64,000 nucleotides of DNA from an alpha proteobacterium IMCC14465 (lineage in GTDB: Bacteria; Pseudomonadota; Alphaproteobacteria; RS24): NCBI GenBank assembly GCA_000293845.2, contig ALYF01000003.1:124001-188000 (forward strand). Reading direction: 5' to 3'. The notes beneath the pieces are model-generated. The model had not been told where the DNA came from, searched no databases, and was given only the letters and a program-made list of their open reading frames with translations. How positions within the stretch are numbered: the first letter of the stretch is position 1; every line of letters begins with the position of its first letter. The position numbers and the translations under genes were made by a program. Positions 1-10,680 of the stretch are shown here, piece by piece.

Positions 1-1623
1 GTAACACCGGAAGATGAAGCCTTCGCCAATAGCCCTCGCCTGCGTATCCAAACGCCGGAGCTTTCAGGAAGCATCGCGTTAATGGGCGCGAGGTTTGATG
101 ACATTGAACTGGTTAACTTCCCAACATCCCTAGAAGAAAACGCTCCGCCCGTCAGATTGCTCGAGCATTCTACTCTTGGTGATAATAAGACATGGCAGGC
201 AAGCTATGGCTGGAACAGTGTCGGTAGCAATTCTGGCGGCAATGCTGAAAATATGCCAAACAACACAACGCTGTGGAACATTGAAAGCGGCGCAGTGCTG
301 ACACCGGAGTCACCCGTCACGCTCAAATATGAAGCGCCGAACGGGTTAATTTTCAGACAGCATATTTCTGTGGACGCGCATTATATGTTCACGGTCAAGC
401 AATCCGTCGAGAATACTGGCGAAACAACTTTCAGCTTGTTCCCTTTCGGGCGCATTACGCGCCTTGGAGCAGTTCCGGATGCACCGATTTTTGTCCTTCA
501 TGAAGGTGGTATTGGCGTCTTTGGTGCCGAACATGGTTCTGAGGAGATTAGCTATGGCGACCTCAGAGAAGACCCTGCCTTTGATATGACCACCACGGGT
601 GGCTGGCTTGGCCTGACAGATAAATATTGGGCAACTGCGCTTATCCCGCCGCAAGATGAAATTTTCAGAGGGCGGTTAACAGGCGACCAGAACGCCAATA
701 GAGACTCGTATAAAGCACTCTACTCACTCGCACCCAAACAGCTTACACCGGGCGGTCAAATTGAAACAACCGGTAGGCTCTTTGCTGGGGCAAAACAGGT
801 CAAGCTTATCGACAACTATAATGACCAGGGCATTCTGAAATTCGACTTGATGATTGACTGGGGTTGGTTCTACTTCCTGACCAAACCAATGTTTAAGCTG
901 CTGGCTCTGTTTTATAATATTTTCGGCAATTACGGCGTATCCATCCTGATTGTGACGGTTCTGATTAAGCTGGTCTTCCTCCCGCTTGCCAATAAATCAT
1001 ATGTGACAATGGCAAAAATGAAGAAGCTGCAACCTGAAATGATGCGTATTCGTGATGTTTACGCGGATGATAAAATGCAGCAACAGCAGGAAATGATGAA
1101 GCTCTACCGTGAGGAGCAGTTAAATCCGCTGGCAGGGTGTTTGCCGATTTTGATTCAGATTCCGGTCTTTTTCTCAATTTATAAGGTTTTGTTTGTCACC
1201 ATTGATATGCGGCATCAGCCCTTCTTTGGCTGGATTAACGACCTCTCAGCACCGGACCCAACCTCTCTGTTTAATCTTTTCGGGGTGATACCGTGGGATC
1301 CCCCGCAATTTCTGATGATTGGCATCTGGCCGATTATTATGGGTCTGACCATGTTCGTTCAAATGCAAATGAACCCGCCTGCGCCCGACCCTGTGCAACG
1401 CCGCGTGTTCCAGCTTATGCCGATTATGTTTACTTTCCTGCTGGCAAGTTTTCCGGCGGGGCTGGTTATATATTGGGCTTGGAACAACTTCCTGTCGCTG
1501 CTCCAACAGGGCGCAATTATGAGCAGGCATGGCGCCAGCATTGAGCTGTTGCCCAATTTAGGTTTTGGTAAAAACAAAAAAAGCGGGGGCGATGATGCCG
1601 GATCAGGAAATCAATCCGGCTGA
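1..1623 (+). CDS. yidC: Membrane protein insertase YidC (5'-truncated by window edge)
   Basis: YidC inserts and folds inner-membrane proteins, alone or with SecYEG. The frame is open from base 1, so the N-terminal membrane anchor and the first part of the periplasmic domain lie outside the window. Visible are the end of the beta-sandwich periplasmic domain, which contains the family segment TPELSGSIAL, and the conserved C-terminal insertase core. That core has a hydrophobic segment near 880–1000, a charged cytoplasmic hairpin (SYVTMAKMKKLQPEMM), the helix starting LNPLAGCLPILIQIPVFFSI, and two further hydrophobic segments near 1309–1370 and 1414–1490. The tail is short and Gly/Lys-rich. Its 3' end overlaps the start of engB, as in many alphaproteobacteria where yidC and engB are neighbours. 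The identification is secure. Confidence 0.97.
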   Translation, partial: VTPEDEAFANSPRLRIQTPELSGSIALMGARFDDIELVNFPTSLEENAPPVRLLEHSTLGDNKTWQASYGWNSVGSNSGGNAENMPNNTTLWNIESGAVLTPESPVTLKYEAPNGLIFRQHISVDAHYMFTVKQSVENTGETTFSLFPFGRITRLGAVPDAPIFVLHEGGIGVFGAEHGSEEISYGDLREDPAFDMTTTGGWLGLTDKYWATALIPPQDEIFRGRLTGDQNANRDSYKALYSLAPKQLTPGGQIETTGRLFAGAKQVKLIDNYNDQGILKFDLMIDWGWFYFLTKPMFKLLALFYNIFGNYGVSILIVTVLIKLVFLPLANKSYVTMAKMKKLQPEMMRIRDVYADDKMQQQQEMMKLYREEQLNPLAGCLPILIQIPVFFSIYKVLFVTIDMRHQPFFGWINDLSAPDPTSLFNLFGVIPWDPPQFLMIGIWPIIMGLTMFVQMQMNPPAPDPVQRRVFQLMPIMFTFLLASFPAGLVIYWAWNNFLSLLQQGAIMSRHGASIELLPNLGFGKNKKSGGDDAGSGNQSG

Positions 1624-2308
1624 AGCTGAAAGACTTGAAGCTGGACTTGAAGCTGGGAGGTGGTTGTTTACACAACCCTGTAACTTCAAATTTGGCGTTG
1701 TGGATACTGACGGTCTGCCAAATGGTGACCTCACGGAAATCGCCTTTGCCGGACGTTCTAATGTCGGCAAATCCAGCCTGATTAACGCACTCACCGGACA
1801 TAAAGCTTTAGCGCGCACATCATCCACACCCGGTCGCACGCAGGAATTAAATTTTTTCGCTCTCGCCGAACGCGATGAAACTAACAACGAAGCTGGCCAA
1901 GCACTCTGGATGGTGGACATGCCGGGCTATGGCTATGCCAAAGAATCGAAAAATAAAATTGCTGCGTGGAATAAACTTTTACGGAGTTATTTGCGCGGGC
2001 GGATGAATTTGCGACGTGTGTTTGTTTTGATAGATGCGCGCCACGGTATTAAGTCAAATGATTTTGATATTCTGAAATTGCTGGATGAGGCGGCTGTCTC
2101 CTATCAGATTGTGTTAACCAAAGCGGATAAACCCAAACAAGCCGCACTGGAGGCGACACTCGCAACCATGCAGACTGCATTGGCAAAAAGGCCTGCCGCA
2201 CATCCCGAGATGATTGCCACTTCAGCGGTCAAAGGTCAGGGTATAAATTTGCTGCGCGCCGAGATTGCCGGGCTGGTTGATTTGTCCGCAATAGGGTATA
2301 AAGCCTAA
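1592..2308 (+). CDS. engB: Ribosome biogenesis GTP-binding protein YsxC/EngB
   Basis: EngB is a small GTPase needed for large-subunit ribosome assembly. The G1 motif GRSNVGKSS, the switch/G3 region DMPGYG and the G4 motif TKAD are all visible in the right order, and the length of about 238 residues suits the family (roughly 200 plus a short N-terminal extension). I place the start at the ATG at 1592, or its twin at 1595, behind a G-rich stretch. An upstream TTG at 1565 is also in frame but has no ribosome binding site. The start lies inside the 3' end of yidC, which suggests translational coupling. Confidence 0.95.
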   Translation: MMPDQEINPAEAERLEAGLEAGRWLFTQPCNFKFGVVDTDGLPNGDLTEIAFAGRSNVGKSSLINALTGHKALARTSSTPGRTQELNFFALAERDETNNEAGQALWMVDMPGYGYAKESKNKIAAWNKLLRSYLRGRMNLRRVFVLIDARHGIKSNDFDILKLLDEAAVSYQIVLTKADKPKQAALEATLATMQTALAKRPAAHPEMIATSAVKGQGINLLRAEIAGLVDLSAIGYKA

Positions 2309-2327
2309 TCAATATGGAAACGACGAC

Positions 2328-3302
2328 ATGGCACCCAGAAAGTCAACACAGAGCAAAACACGACAGAGCCAGACAAAACTAAATAAGTCTGTACAAAACA
2401 AAACAGCCTCAAAATCCGGCAAACATGCCGATTGGCTGGAGAAAGCGCATGTGCTTACCGAGGCGCTGCCCTTTATGCAGCTCTATGACAAAAAAACTGT
2501 GGTCATTAAATATGGCGGACACGCTATGGGTGACCCTGAACTTTCCGCGGCTTTTGCCCGCGATGTTGTGCTGCTGAAACAAGCCGGTATCAACCCCGTC
2601 GTCGTACATGGCGGCGGACCACAAATTGCGGAAATGCTGCAAAGACTCGGTATGAAAAGTAAATTCGCCGGTGGCTTAAGAGTGACAGACGGCAAAACCA
2701 TGGAAGTTGTCGAAATGGTGCTTGCCGGTTCCATTAACAAACAAATTGTCACCGCACTCAATCAGGCGGGCGGCAGAGCTATCGGACTGTCCGGCAAAGA
2801 CGGTAATCTTCTGGTTGCCAAAAAAACCAAGGCCAAAACCCGCGACCCTGACAGCAATATTGAAAAAGTCATCGATATTGGCTTTACCGGAGAGCCTGAA
2901 AAGGTAAACCCCGAAGTGCTGTATGACCTCGCCAGATCTGACGCCATTCCGGTTATCGCACCTGTCGCAACCTCGCGCACGGGCCAGACCTATAATGTTA
3001 ATGCCGATACAGCCGCCGGAGCGATTGCCGCCGCTATTGAAGCGGAAAGATTACTGATGCTCACCGATGTGGCAGGCGTACTTGATAAAAACGGTGTCTT
3101 AATTGAACATCTCACCCTGCGCCAAGCCAATACGCTTATCAAAAACGGTACGGCTGTCGGCGGCATGATACCTAAGCTGGGGACGGCGATTGCCGCACGG
3201 AAAAACGGCGTCGAGGCTGTGGCAATTCTTGATGGGCGGATTCCCCATGCTATTCTTCTGGAGCTTTTCACCGCCCTTGGGGCCGGCACACTCATTTCTT
3301 GA
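2328..3302 (+). CDS. argB: Acetylglutamate kinase
   Basis: ArgB phosphorylates N-acetylglutamate, the second step of arginine synthesis. The amino-acid-kinase fold is recognisable from [10 protein letters not shown] near the N terminus of the core, VVHGGGPQI for substrate binding, the middle [12 protein letters not shown] and the C-terminal GGMIPKL. The protein is 324 residues, longer than the usual 290–300, because of an N-terminal tail of about 33 residues rich in Lys, Ser, Thr and Gln before the core begins at HADWLEKA. No alternative ATG, GTG or TTG is evident between the tail and the core, so the tail may be real. The gene follows engB closely, and its stop overlaps a TTG of the next frame. 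The function is secure; the role of the tail is unknown. Confidence 0.95.
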   Translation: MAPRKSTQSKTRQSQTKLNKSVQNKTASKSGKHADWLEKAHVLTEALPFMQLYDKKTVVIKYGGHAMGDPELSAAFARDVVLLKQAGINPVVVHGGGPQIAEMLQRLGMKSKFAGGLRVTDGKTMEVVEMVLAGSINKQIVTALNQAGGRAIGLSGKDGNLLVAKKTKAKTRDPDSNIEKVIDIGFTGEPEKVNPEVLYDLARSDAIPVIAPVATSRTGQTYNVNADTAAGAIAAAIEAERLLMLTDVAGVLDKNGVLIEHLTLRQANTLIKNGTAVGGMIPKLGTAIAARKNGVEAVAILDGRIPHAILLELFTALGAGTLIS

Positions 3303-3316
3303 AGGCACGGCTAAAA

Positions 3317-4354
3317 ATGGTTTTCGGTGTTAAAAAAAATGGCATGCGGCTCGGCATTATAAAAACATGGATAGCCGTTTGCGCTTTTGTGACACTCCTC
3401 ACCCCGCAAACAGCCAATGCTGAGACCGTCAAATTATGTAATTACACCAGCTATGTGCTTGAAGCCGCCACCGCCTTACAAGACGGCAATGCCAGCCAGA
3501 GCAAAGGTTGGGTCCGCATGTTCCCGGGTAAATGTGAAGTTGCGCCACAAGCTCCGTCCAGCGGGGCTGAGTTATTTGTCTATGCGCGCTCATTGAAAGT
3601 CCATGCCGGCGATGTCCAGAATTTCACCGGCGCGGAGCGATTTTGTATTCGCAATGATACTGATTTTGACATTAACGGCAGACGCGAATGCAGAATGCGT
3701 GGCCATGCGGCGGCAGATTTTTCTCCAGCGGAATATTCGAGCAAGAAGAACCAGATTTTCTTTTCCGAGTCTTATAATTTTAATAGCAAGCAAGCGCAGG
3801 TGGCGGGCGCTCAAAGACTGTTATCTGATATTGGTTATGAAATCGGCCTCATTGACGGCTTTGCAGGACGGCGCACACGCGACTCGTTGAAAGACTTTCA
3901 ACTCAAAAATGATTTGACGCAAAGCCAAATTATCACCCAAGACCTTCTCGCCCGATTATTTGAAGCGGCTGAGGCGAAAAGCCAATCACGCGGCCTCCAG
4001 CTTTGTAACGACACGCCCCATCTTGTTTGGTCGGCGATTGGATTTGTCAGTAAAGATAATTTCACCACTCAGGGCTGGCTAAAAATCCCCTCCGGTGAGT
4101 GCATCCGTGCCATTAATAAATCCTTGTTGGATCGATATTATTTCGTTTATGCGGAAGCTGTCGATAAACAGGGTAAGCCCCTCCTGCAAAGCGGCAAGCC
4201 TCTTTTCTGGGGCGGGACATTTGATTTATGCACCAAACCAACACGCTTCACGATTGAGGGACGAAATGAATGCGCCGAAAAAGGTTTCGACAAAACTGGC
4301 TTCATGAAAATTGACACTGGTAAAGAGCAGAAATGGATTATGCGTTTTGAGTAA
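3317..4354 (+). CDS. Secreted protein with two DUF1036 modules around a peptidoglycan-binding domain
   Basis: A signal peptide (hydrophobic stretch followed by QTANAETV) predicts export to the periplasm. The mature part starts with a DUF1036-like module (KLCNYTSYVLEAA followed by a GWVRMFPGKC segment), continues with a peptidoglycan-binding type 1 repeat (AGAQRLLSDIGYEIGLIDGF), and ends with a second DUF1036-like module (QLCNDTPHLVWSAIGF and GWLKIPSGEC). Paired cysteines recur in each DUF1036 copy and may form disulfides. DUF1036 has no established biochemical role that I know of. The arrangement suggests a cell-wall-associated periplasmic protein; this is inference. The start is uncertain: the ATG at 3317 is used here, while a TTG at 3299 overlaps the argB stop. 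Confidence 0.8.
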   Translation: MVFGVKKNGMRLGIIKTWIAVCAFVTLLTPQTANAETVKLCNYTSYVLEAATALQDGNASQSKGWVRMFPGKCEVAPQAPSSGAELFVYARSLKVHAGDVQNFTGAERFCIRNDTDFDINGRRECRMRGHAAADFSPAEYSSKKNQIFFSESYNFNSKQAQVAGAQRLLSDIGYEIGLIDGFAGRRTRDSLKDFQLKNDLTQSQIITQDLLARLFEAAEAKSQSRGLQLCNDTPHLVWSAIGFVSKDNFTTQGWLKIPSGECIRAINKSLLDRYYFVYAEAVDKQGKPLLQSGKPLFWGGTFDLCTKPTRFTIEGRNECAEKGFDKTGFMKIDTGKEQKWIMRFE

Positions 4355-5054
4355 AGAGTTAACCACCACACCAAATATCGATACACAAACCGTTTATCTG
4401 TTTGACCTCGACAACACACTTTATCCCCCCGAAAAGAATTTATTCGCCCATGTAGATGTGCGTATGACAAGTTTTATCGAGGAAAAACTCAAACTCACAC
4501 ATGATGAGGCGTTTCACATACAGAAAAAATACTGGAAGGAATATGGCACGACCTTGTCCGGCCTCATGCAAATTCACGGGCTTGAACCCGATGAATTTCT
4601 TGATTTTGTTCATGACATTGATGTCTCGCCACTAACACCAGACCCTGAACTCTCCAATGCACTCGCTAATCTGCCGGGCAAGAAATATATTTTCACCAAT
4701 GGCACACAAAAACATGCCGAAAGAGTCAGCGACCGGCTCGGCGTGCTGCACCATTTTGATGATATCTTCGATATTCGCGCGGCTGACTATGTCCCCAAGC
4801 CCGACAGAAATGTGTATCACAAACTCATCGCTAATTATGACATCAAACCCGAGGAGACGATTTTCTTCGAGGATATGGCACGCAATTTATTGCCGGCTCA
4901 CGAACTGGGCATGACAACCGTTTGGCTCAAACCTAAATTATCTGAGAACGCTCCTGAACATTCCAAAATCGGCCATGAAGGCGCAGATGGGGATCACATA
5001 CATTATGTCATCGATAATCTGGTGGATTTTCTGTCCCTCATGAACGGAAAGTGA
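4347..5054 (+). CDS. HAD-family pyrimidine 5'-nucleotidase-like phosphatase
   Basis: This haloacid-dehalogenase hydrolase belongs to the group of yeast SDT1-like pyrimidine 5'-nucleotidases, which dephosphorylate nucleoside monophosphates. Motif I is DLDNTLYP with the two catalytic aspartates, motif II is FTNGT, the motif III lysine is in VPKPDRNVY, and motif IV is FFEDMARN. The cap lies between motifs I and II. The start is unclear. No ATG is available before motif I; a TTG at 4347 that overlaps the stop of the preceding gene is my choice, with another TTG at 4311. A one-letter overlap with the upstream stop region suggests co-translation. The family is secure; the exact substrate is inferred. 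Confidence 0.88.
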   Translation: MSKELTTTPNIDTQTVYLFDLDNTLYPPEKNLFAHVDVRMTSFIEEKLKLTHDEAFHIQKKYWKEYGTTLSGLMQIHGLEPDEFLDFVHDIDVSPLTPDPELSNALANLPGKKYIFTNGTQKHAERVSDRLGVLHHFDDIFDIRAADYVPKPDRNVYHKLIANYDIKPEETIFFEDMARNLLPAHELGMTTVWLKPKLSENAPEHSKIGHEGADGDHIHYVIDNLVDFLSLMNGK

Positions 5055-5162
5055 TAAAACGTCACATGAATGGCAGCACGCTTGACTGAACCGTGAGGAT
5101 AACTAGGTTCATCTCAAGCTTTTCAATATGATTGTGAATTATGATTATGAATGGAGACAGCG

Positions 5163-6005
5163 ATGGCTGAAGCTTATGAAGAAATCGAAAAAATTATCAA
5201 TTCAGCTTTTGAAAACCCTGATGATATCTCGCCCAGTATGACCGGCGAGAAACGTGACGCGATTGAAGCGGCAATGTCCTATCTGGATAATGGCACGTTA
5301 CGCGTTGCCGAAAAGAACGAGACCGACTGGCATGTCAATCAATGGCTGAAAAAAGCCGTCCTTTTGTCCTTCCGTCTCAATAATATGACCACCATCGCGC
5401 ATGGCCCCGGCTCGGCAAGTTGGTGGGATAAAGTCCCGTCAAAATTCGAGGGATGGACAGCCGATAATTTTTCGGCGGCAGGCTTCCGCGCTGTCCCGAA
5501 TTGCGTGGTCAGACGCGGGGCTTACATCGCGCCCAATGTTGTTTTGATGCCAAGCTTTGTAAATCTCGGCGCTTATGTGGATGAAGGCACTATGGTCGAC
5601 ACCTGGGCGACAGTTGGTTCTTGCGCCCAGATTGGTAAGAATGTCCATATTTCTGGTGGCGCAGGTATTGGCGGCGTGCTGGAACCTCTGCAAGCCAACC
5701 CCACTATTATTGAAGATAATTGCTTTATCGGCGCCCGCTCCGAAGTTGCAGAAGGTGTGATTGTGCGTGAGGGTGCGGTGCTGTCCATGGGTGTATTTTT
5801 GTCAGCTTCGACCAAAATTGTTGACCGCGCCAGTGGTGATATTTCCTATGGCGAAGTGCCGCCTTTCTCTGTGGTTGTCCCGGGCATGTTACCTGACGCT
5901 TCCGGCACAGCTGGCAAGCCTGGCCTCGCCTGTGCTGTGATTGTAAAAACCGTGGATGCAGGCACTCGCGCCAAAACCTCCATTAATGAATTGCTGAGAG
6001 ACTGA
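5163..6005 (+). CDS. dapD: 2,3,4,5-tetrahydropyridine-2,6-dicarboxylate N-succinyltransferase
   Basis: DapD succinylates tetrahydrodipicolinate in the succinylase branch of lysine and meso-diaminopimelate synthesis, using succinyl-CoA. The C-terminal half is a left-handed beta-helix built of hexapeptide repeats ([17 protein letters not shown], then [14 protein letters not shown]). The helical N-terminal domain carries [20 protein letters not shown], typical of the family. I choose the ATG at 5163 because GGAGA sits five bases upstream; an in-frame ATG at 5151 lacks such a site. The stop codon shares one base with the dapE start, so the two lysine-pathway genes form a coupled pair. Confidence 0.97.
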   Translation: MAEAYEEIEKIINSAFENPDDISPSMTGEKRDAIEAAMSYLDNGTLRVAEKNETDWHVNQWLKKAVLLSFRLNNMTTIAHGPGSASWWDKVPSKFEGWTADNFSAAGFRAVPNCVVRRGAYIAPNVVLMPSFVNLGAYVDEGTMVDTWATVGSCAQIGKNVHISGGAGIGGVLEPLQANPTIIEDNCFIGARSEVAEGVIVREGAVLSMGVFLSASTKIVDRASGDISYGEVPPFSVVVPGMLPDASGTAGKPGLACAVIVKTVDAGTRAKTSINELLRD

Positions 6006-7168
6006 TGCAAATTGATCCGGTAAATTTTGCCGCTGAGCTGATACGTTGTCCGTCCGTGACGCCTGCAGATGCAGGTGCGCTGGATTTGCTTGAGAAAGTG
6101 CTGACAGATATTGGTTTCACCTGCACGCGCTTGCCGTTTCAAGACCCTGACACAGCGCGCGTAGATAATCTCTATGCACGGCTTGGCAACACGGCACCTC
6201 ATATTTGCTTTGCGGGGCATACAGATGTTGTGCCGGTTGGTGCGGCAGATAGCTGGCAGAAAGACCCTTTTTCAGGCGACATCTCAGAAGATAAATTATG
6301 GGGACGTGGGGCAGCAGATATGAAAGGCGCAATAGCGGCTTTTGTCGCCGCCACGGCAGATTATCTTGCTCAACAAGGTACGCCTAAAGGCTCTATCAGC
6401 CTGCTGATTACGGGCGATGAAGAAGGCCCTTCCGTCAATGGCACGATTAAAATGCTGGACTGGTTGAGCACACAAAAAGAAGTGATTGATGATTGCATTG
6501 TCGGCGAACCGACCAATCCCGAAATATTAGGCGAAATGATTAAAATCGGGCGGCGCGGCAGTGTGAACACCACAGTGACCATTGAGGGTGTGCAAGGTCA
6601 TGTTGCCTATCCTCACCGAGCCGCAAATCCGGTGCCGCATCTTGTTCAATTATTAGAGCGTTTAATCGCCGTCAAACTTGATGATGGCACACCGCATTTC
6701 CAACCCAGCAATCTCGAACTCACTGGTTTTGATGTTGGTAATGCGGCAACTAATGTCATCCCCGCATTAGCGCAAGCACGGTTTAACATTCGCTATAATG
6801 ATATTTGGAACCGCGACAGCATAACCGATTGGATTAACGACAACCTCACCACCGCCCATAATAATTTTAATGATGATCAATTTACCATGACGGTTGATAT
6901 CAATCATTCCGGCGAGGCGTTTTTAACCCCGACAGGGGCATTGAGCGATCTTGCTGTCCGTGCTGTTGAAAAAACACTTGGCATGACACCCGAATTATCG
7001 ACAAGCGGCGGCACGTCAGATGCGCGGTTTATTAAAGACCACAGCCGTGTGATTGAGTTTGGTCTTGTCGGTAAGACCATGCATAAGATTGACGAGCATG
7101 TCAGAGTTGATGACATTCGGTCTTTGACAAAAATCTATCAGGAAATTCTTTCCGGCTATTTTTCATAA
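6005..7168 (+). CDS. dapE: Succinyl-diaminopimelate desuccinylase
   Basis: DapE removes succinate from N-succinyl-L,L-diaminopimelate. This is an M20 family di-zinc hydrolase: the metal-binding segments FAGHTDVVP, GRGAADMKG and TGDEEGPS, and the C-terminal GLVGKTMHKIDEHV, are present. The length of 387 residues is normal. It begins within the dapD stop (TGATG arrangement). The last 13 bases overlap the 3' end of the convergent truA gene. Confidence 0.97.
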   Translation: MQIDPVNFAAELIRCPSVTPADAGALDLLEKVLTDIGFTCTRLPFQDPDTARVDNLYARLGNTAPHICFAGHTDVVPVGAADSWQKDPFSGDISEDKLWGRGAADMKGAIAAFVAATADYLAQQGTPKGSISLLITGDEEGPSVNGTIKMLDWLSTQKEVIDDCIVGEPTNPEILGEMIKIGRRGSVNTTVTIEGVQGHVAYPHRAANPVPHLVQLLERLIAVKLDDGTPHFQPSNLELTGFDVGNAATNVIPALAQARFNIRYNDIWNRDSITDWINDNLTTAHNNFNDDQFTMTVDINHSGEAFLTPTGALSDLAVRAVEKTLGMTPELSTSGGTSDARFIKDHSRVIEFGLVGKTMHKIDEHVRVDDIRSLTKIYQEILSGYFS

Positions 7169-7902
7169 TCCACGGACATGAAATACAGCCCATGAGCAGG
7201 TGCAACAGGCGCACAGGCGGCGCGGTCTTGGGCTTCCAGCGCAGCAGATAAATTATCGGCTGACCATTTACCTTCGCCCACAAGCTTCAATGAACCGACC
7301 ATGGATCGCACCTGATGGTGAAGAAAGCTGCGCGCCGTCGCCCGAATTCTAATTTCACCATCCTCCGCCACCACATCGAGGCGATCAAGAGATCTGACAG
7401 GCGAAGCCGCCTGACACTGCACTGAACGGAATGTCGTGAAATCATGACGTCCGGTCAAACGCCCAGCCGCCGCTTGCATCGCATCGACATCCAGTTCGAC
7501 AGGCACCCACCACACCCTCTCCACTAGCAAGGTCGGGCGTACACGGCGCGACAAGACACGATATTCATAATGACGACGAAGGGCAGAAAAACGCGCATCA
7601 AATTCCGCATCCACCAACTGGGCTGAAAGCACCACCACGGGATGGGGCTTAAGATGAAAATTCAACGCCCTTAAAAGAGTTGAGGCATCGGTTGATTTTT
7701 CCAAATCTAGATGTGCCACCTGTCCGCGTGCATGAACGCCTGTATCGGTGCGCCCAGCGCCATTGACATTCACCTCTTCGCCACAGAATTTGTAAACCGC
7801 TTCCGACAAAGCGTCTTGTACCGCACCGCCGCCACGCTGAGTTTGCCAACCACAAAAATGCGTGCCTTCATATTCGATGATAAGCTTAAATCTTTGCGTC
7901 AT
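7156..7902 (-). CDS. truA: tRNA pseudouridine(38-40) synthase TruA
   Basis: TruA converts uridines 38–40 in the tRNA anticodon arm to pseudouridine. The catalytic aspartate lies in [13 protein letters not shown], and the N-terminal start [17 protein letters not shown] is typical. The length of 248 residues matches the family. It is last in a truA–fmt–def group read on the minus strand and overlaps the end of fmt by four bases, which points to coupling. All three genes act in translation. Confidence 0.97.
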   Translation of the reverse strand: MTQRFKLIIEYEGTHFCGWQTQRGGGAVQDALSEAVYKFCGEEVNVNGAGRTDTGVHARGQVAHLDLEKSTDASTLLRALNFHLKPHPVVVLSAQLVDAEFDARFSALRRHYEYRVLSRRVRPTLLVERVWWVPVELDVDAMQAAAGRLTGRHDFTTFRSVQCQAASPVRSLDRLDVVAEDGEIRIRATARSFLHHQVRSMVGSLKLVGEGKWSADNLSAALEAQDRAACAPVAPAHGLYFMSVDYEK

Positions 7903-8828
7903 AACAAAAGTGTTCCAGGTTTCAGACCCTTGCCGCGCTGAAATTCCTCACCCGACATGGCTGATTTACCTGCTCGCTGTAGGCGTAATAATTCAAGCGC
8001 ACCCGCATCACAGGCAATGACGGGGGCGCCATTCCCCGCATCCAACACTTCTCCGGCGCGCGTTTTTAAGTCTGACGCCACCTCTATCGGGCGGGCGGCA
8101 AGTATCTTTATGCGATCACCGTCAGCGTCAAACCAGGCACCGGGAAAGGGCGAGAGGCCGCGAATAAAACAGTCAAGTTGGCGCGCATCCCCTGACCACG
8201 CTATACGACTTTCCTGCTTATCGATTTTATGGGCATAGGTCACACCCGCCGCATTTTGGGGAGTCGGCTCAAGAGCATCATGCTGCGCAACCGCCTCGGT
8301 AATTGCTTCAGCACCCAGCATCATCAGCCGATTGTGCAAATCCGTCGCAGTATCTGTGTTCTCTATATCCGTCTCGCGCCTTAAGAGAACAGGACCGGTA
8401 TCCAGACCCGCCTCCATTTGCATGATGCAAATGCCTGTTTGCGTGTCGCCGGCCATAATGGCTCTTTGTATCGGGGCTGCTCCGCGCCAGCGCGGCAGTA
8501 AAGAGGCATGAATATTCCAGCATCCTTTTTCAGGTGCCGATAAAACAGTTTTGGGCAAAATCAGACCATAAGCCACCACCACCGCCAAATCTGCCTGATG
8601 CGCCGTAAATGCCTCAACCGTTTCGGGAGATTTAAAATTTTCAGGCGTCAAGACCTGCACCCCCAAAGCATCTGCACATTCATGAACCGGAGAGATTTGT
8701 TCGGTCATACCGCGCCCTTTTTTTGTCGGCGGACGTGTATAGACAGCACATATGTCATGACCGGCAGCATGGAGGGCATTAAGTGCGGGAACAGAGAAAT
8801 CAGGCGTCCCCATAAAAATCAAACGCAT
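7899..8828 (-). CDS. fmt: Methionyl-tRNA formyltransferase
   Basis: Fmt formylates initiator Met-tRNA from 10-formyltetrahydrofolate. The N-terminal Rossmann-like start [15 protein letters not shown], the catalytic region [19 protein letters not shown] and the C-terminal domain with [11 protein letters not shown] are all present. The length of 309 residues is normal. It sits between def and truA; def removes the formyl group that Fmt adds, so the neighbours form a functional pair. Confidence 0.97.
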   Translation of the reverse strand: MRLIFMGTPDFSVPALNALHAAGHDICAVYTRPPTKKGRGMTEQISPVHECADALGVQVLTPENFKSPETVEAFTAHQADLAVVVAYGLILPKTVLSAPEKGCWNIHASLLPRWRGAAPIQRAIMAGDTQTGICIMQMEAGLDTGPVLLRRETDIENTDTATDLHNRLMMLGAEAITEAVAQHDALEPTPQNAAGVTYAHKIDKQESRIAWSGDARQLDCFIRGLSPFPGAWFDADGDRIKILAARPIEVASDLKTRAGEVLDAGNGAPVIACDAGALELLRLQRAGKSAMSGEEFQRGKGLKPGTLLL

Positions 8829-8873
8829 GACAAAACCTCCGCAAATCGACTAAAGCAGCTCTTACACTTACTT

Positions 8874-9449
8874 TTATGAGGGCTCTGAAACATGCGTTTC
8901 TTTGGCAATTTTGCGCAGTTTTTTGACAATCATATCCCGTTTCAAGCGCGACAAATGATCGAGAAATACAATACCGTTCAAATGATCCATCTCGTGCTGG
9001 ATACAGGTTGCCAGTAACCCGTCACAATCAAGTTCTTGTGGGTCGCCTTGATAATCGAGATAGGCCACTTTACAGGCCTTCGGGCGTTCAACATCATCAT
9101 AAAAACCAGGGACAGACAGACAGCCTTCCTGATAATTATTCATTTCTTCAGACGTCCAGACAATTTCGGGATTGACGAAATATCTAATTGGCTCATCTTT
9201 CAGCGCGGAGAGGTCATAGCGGTCATTGCTTTCCCCATCTTCGCCGGGGTCACTGGGCGATAAATCCATCACCACAATGCGCTTATTCACGCCGATTTGA
9301 ATGGCGGCTAATCCGATACCACTCGCATCATGCATGGTTTCCACCATGTCATCCATGAGCAAGCGGATATCATCTGTCACGGCCTCAACAGGCTCGGATA
9401 CTTGTTTCAATCTGGGGTCCGGTACGGCTATTATAGATCTTATTGTCAT
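8874..9449 (-). CDS. def: Peptide deformylase
   Basis: Def removes the N-formyl group from nascent proteins. All three signature motifs are visible: [18 protein letters not shown] (cysteine metal ligand) and [11 protein letters not shown] (two histidine ligands and the catalytic glutamate). The length is 191 residues. It has an insertion of about ten acidic or polar residues after motif I ([14 protein letters not shown]) that many family members lack. The gene is upstream of fmt on the minus strand with a 45-base gap. Confidence 0.97.
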   Translation of the reverse strand: MTIRSIIAVPDPRLKQVSEPVEAVTDDIRLLMDDMVETMHDASGIGLAAIQIGVNKRIVVMDLSPSDPGEDGESNDRYDLSALKDEPIRYFVNPEIVWTSEEMNNYQEGCLSVPGFYDDVERPKACKVAYLDYQGDPQELDCDGLLATCIQHEMDHLNGIVFLDHLSRLKRDMIVKKLRKIAKETHVSEPS

Positions 9450-9490
9450 ATATCTGAGATACGATGTGCGTCCTTTTTCGTCAAGTCATG

Positions 9491-9520
9491 CTGTTTGAAG
9501 TCGGGCTGTTTGAAGTCAGG
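9491..9520. repeat. Tandem 15-bp duplication, two copies
   Basis: The unit ctgtttgaagtcggg is repeated once with a single difference (…tcagg) in the spacer between def and rmuC, which are divergent. No function is evident. It is one of several short tandem duplications in this window. Confidence 0.85.
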
Positions 9521-9552
9521 CTGGATGAATGCGAATCTGTTAAAAAGTTTCT

Positions 9553-10680
9553 ATGAGTATGATGTCAATTACAATTATCGGACTTGTGGTGCTTGCCGCC
9601 TTTATAGGGTTGAGTATTGGCCTATTGCTGAAACGCAAAGACACCACACCAAACCATCTTGATACAATACTTGCCGATATTAATCGCCAACAGGCTGAAA
9701 TGACCGGACGGCTCAACAGTTTTGCTGACATGCAGGAAGCCGCCAAAGGTGAAATCAACCGGACGCTGTCGGAACGGCTGGACAGTGTCTCTAAAAATGT
9801 CACCCATACATTGCAGGAAAGCCGAGAGAAAACCTCCAAAACGCTTGGTGAGCTTGGTGAAAGATTATCCCTGATAGACAAAGCACAACAGCAGATAACA
9901 GCGCTTTCAGGCCAGGTCGTTGAACTCCAACATATTCTTGATAATAAGCAAGCACGCGGTGCATTTGGCGAGGCACAACTGGCCGATATTGTGATAGATG
10001 GCCTGCCGGAAAGTGCCTATCTCTTTCAACACACACTATCCAATGGCAAGCGGGCTGACTGTCTTATTAATCTCCCAAACCCGCCCGGACCGGTTGTGGT
10101 GGATAGTAAATTCCCGCTTGAGGCTTATCAAAAATTCAAACAAGCCGCCGACGAGATTGAACAAAAAACTGCCTTGCAGCAATTTGGGCAGGACACGCTG
10201 AAACATGCCGAGGCGATACGCGATAAATATATCATCACCGGCGAAACCGCGGATGCTGCATTAATGTTTTTACCCTCGGAAAGCATTTTTTCCGAATTGC
10301 ATATCCGCCGCCCCGATATTGTGGACAAATGCCGCTCCATGCGTGTCTATCCGGTCTCCCCTAATACCATGTCGCTGACGCTTAATACGGTACGCGCCAT
10401 TATGCGTGACGTTAAAATGCGCGAACAGGCCAGCATTATTCAAAAAGAAGTGCATGTGATGATTGAAGATGTGGTGCGCTTGAATGACCGTATTTCCAAA
10501 TTACGTACTCATTTCGATCAGGCCAATAAAGATATTGAGATGATTGAAACTTCCGGCACAAAAATCTCACGGCGGGGCGAGAAAATTACCGCACTGGAAG
10601 TTGAAGATTCTAATAAAACCAGTAATAAATTAAGCGATAAACCGGACGATTTATTGTCATCACAAGCTGATTTACCCTAA
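9553..10680 (+). CDS. rmuC: DNA recombination protein RmuC
   Basis: RmuC proteins limit inversion and recombination at repeats in Escherichia coli; the core resembles restriction-endonuclease-like nucleases. The protein starts with one membrane segment ([19 protein letters not shown]), followed by a long coiled coil, then the conserved core containing [22 protein letters not shown] and [12 protein letters not shown]. The length of 375 residues is on the short side of the family but complete. Its stop codon overlaps that of convergent recR (shared CTAA at 10677–10680). Confidence 0.93.
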   Translation: MSMMSITIIGLVVLAAFIGLSIGLLLKRKDTTPNHLDTILADINRQQAEMTGRLNSFADMQEAAKGEINRTLSERLDSVSKNVTHTLQESREKTSKTLGELGERLSLIDKAQQQITALSGQVVELQHILDNKQARGAFGEAQLADIVIDGLPESAYLFQHTLSNGKRADCLINLPNPPGPVVVDSKFPLEAYQKFKQAADEIEQKTALQQFGQDTLKHAEAIRDKYIITGETADAALMFLPSESIFSELHIRRPDIVDKCRSMRVYPVSPNTMSLTLNTVRAIMRDVKMREQASIIQKEVHVMIEDVVRLNDRISKLRTHFDQANKDIEMIETSGTKISRRGEKITALEVEDSNKTSNKLSDKPDDLLSSQADLP

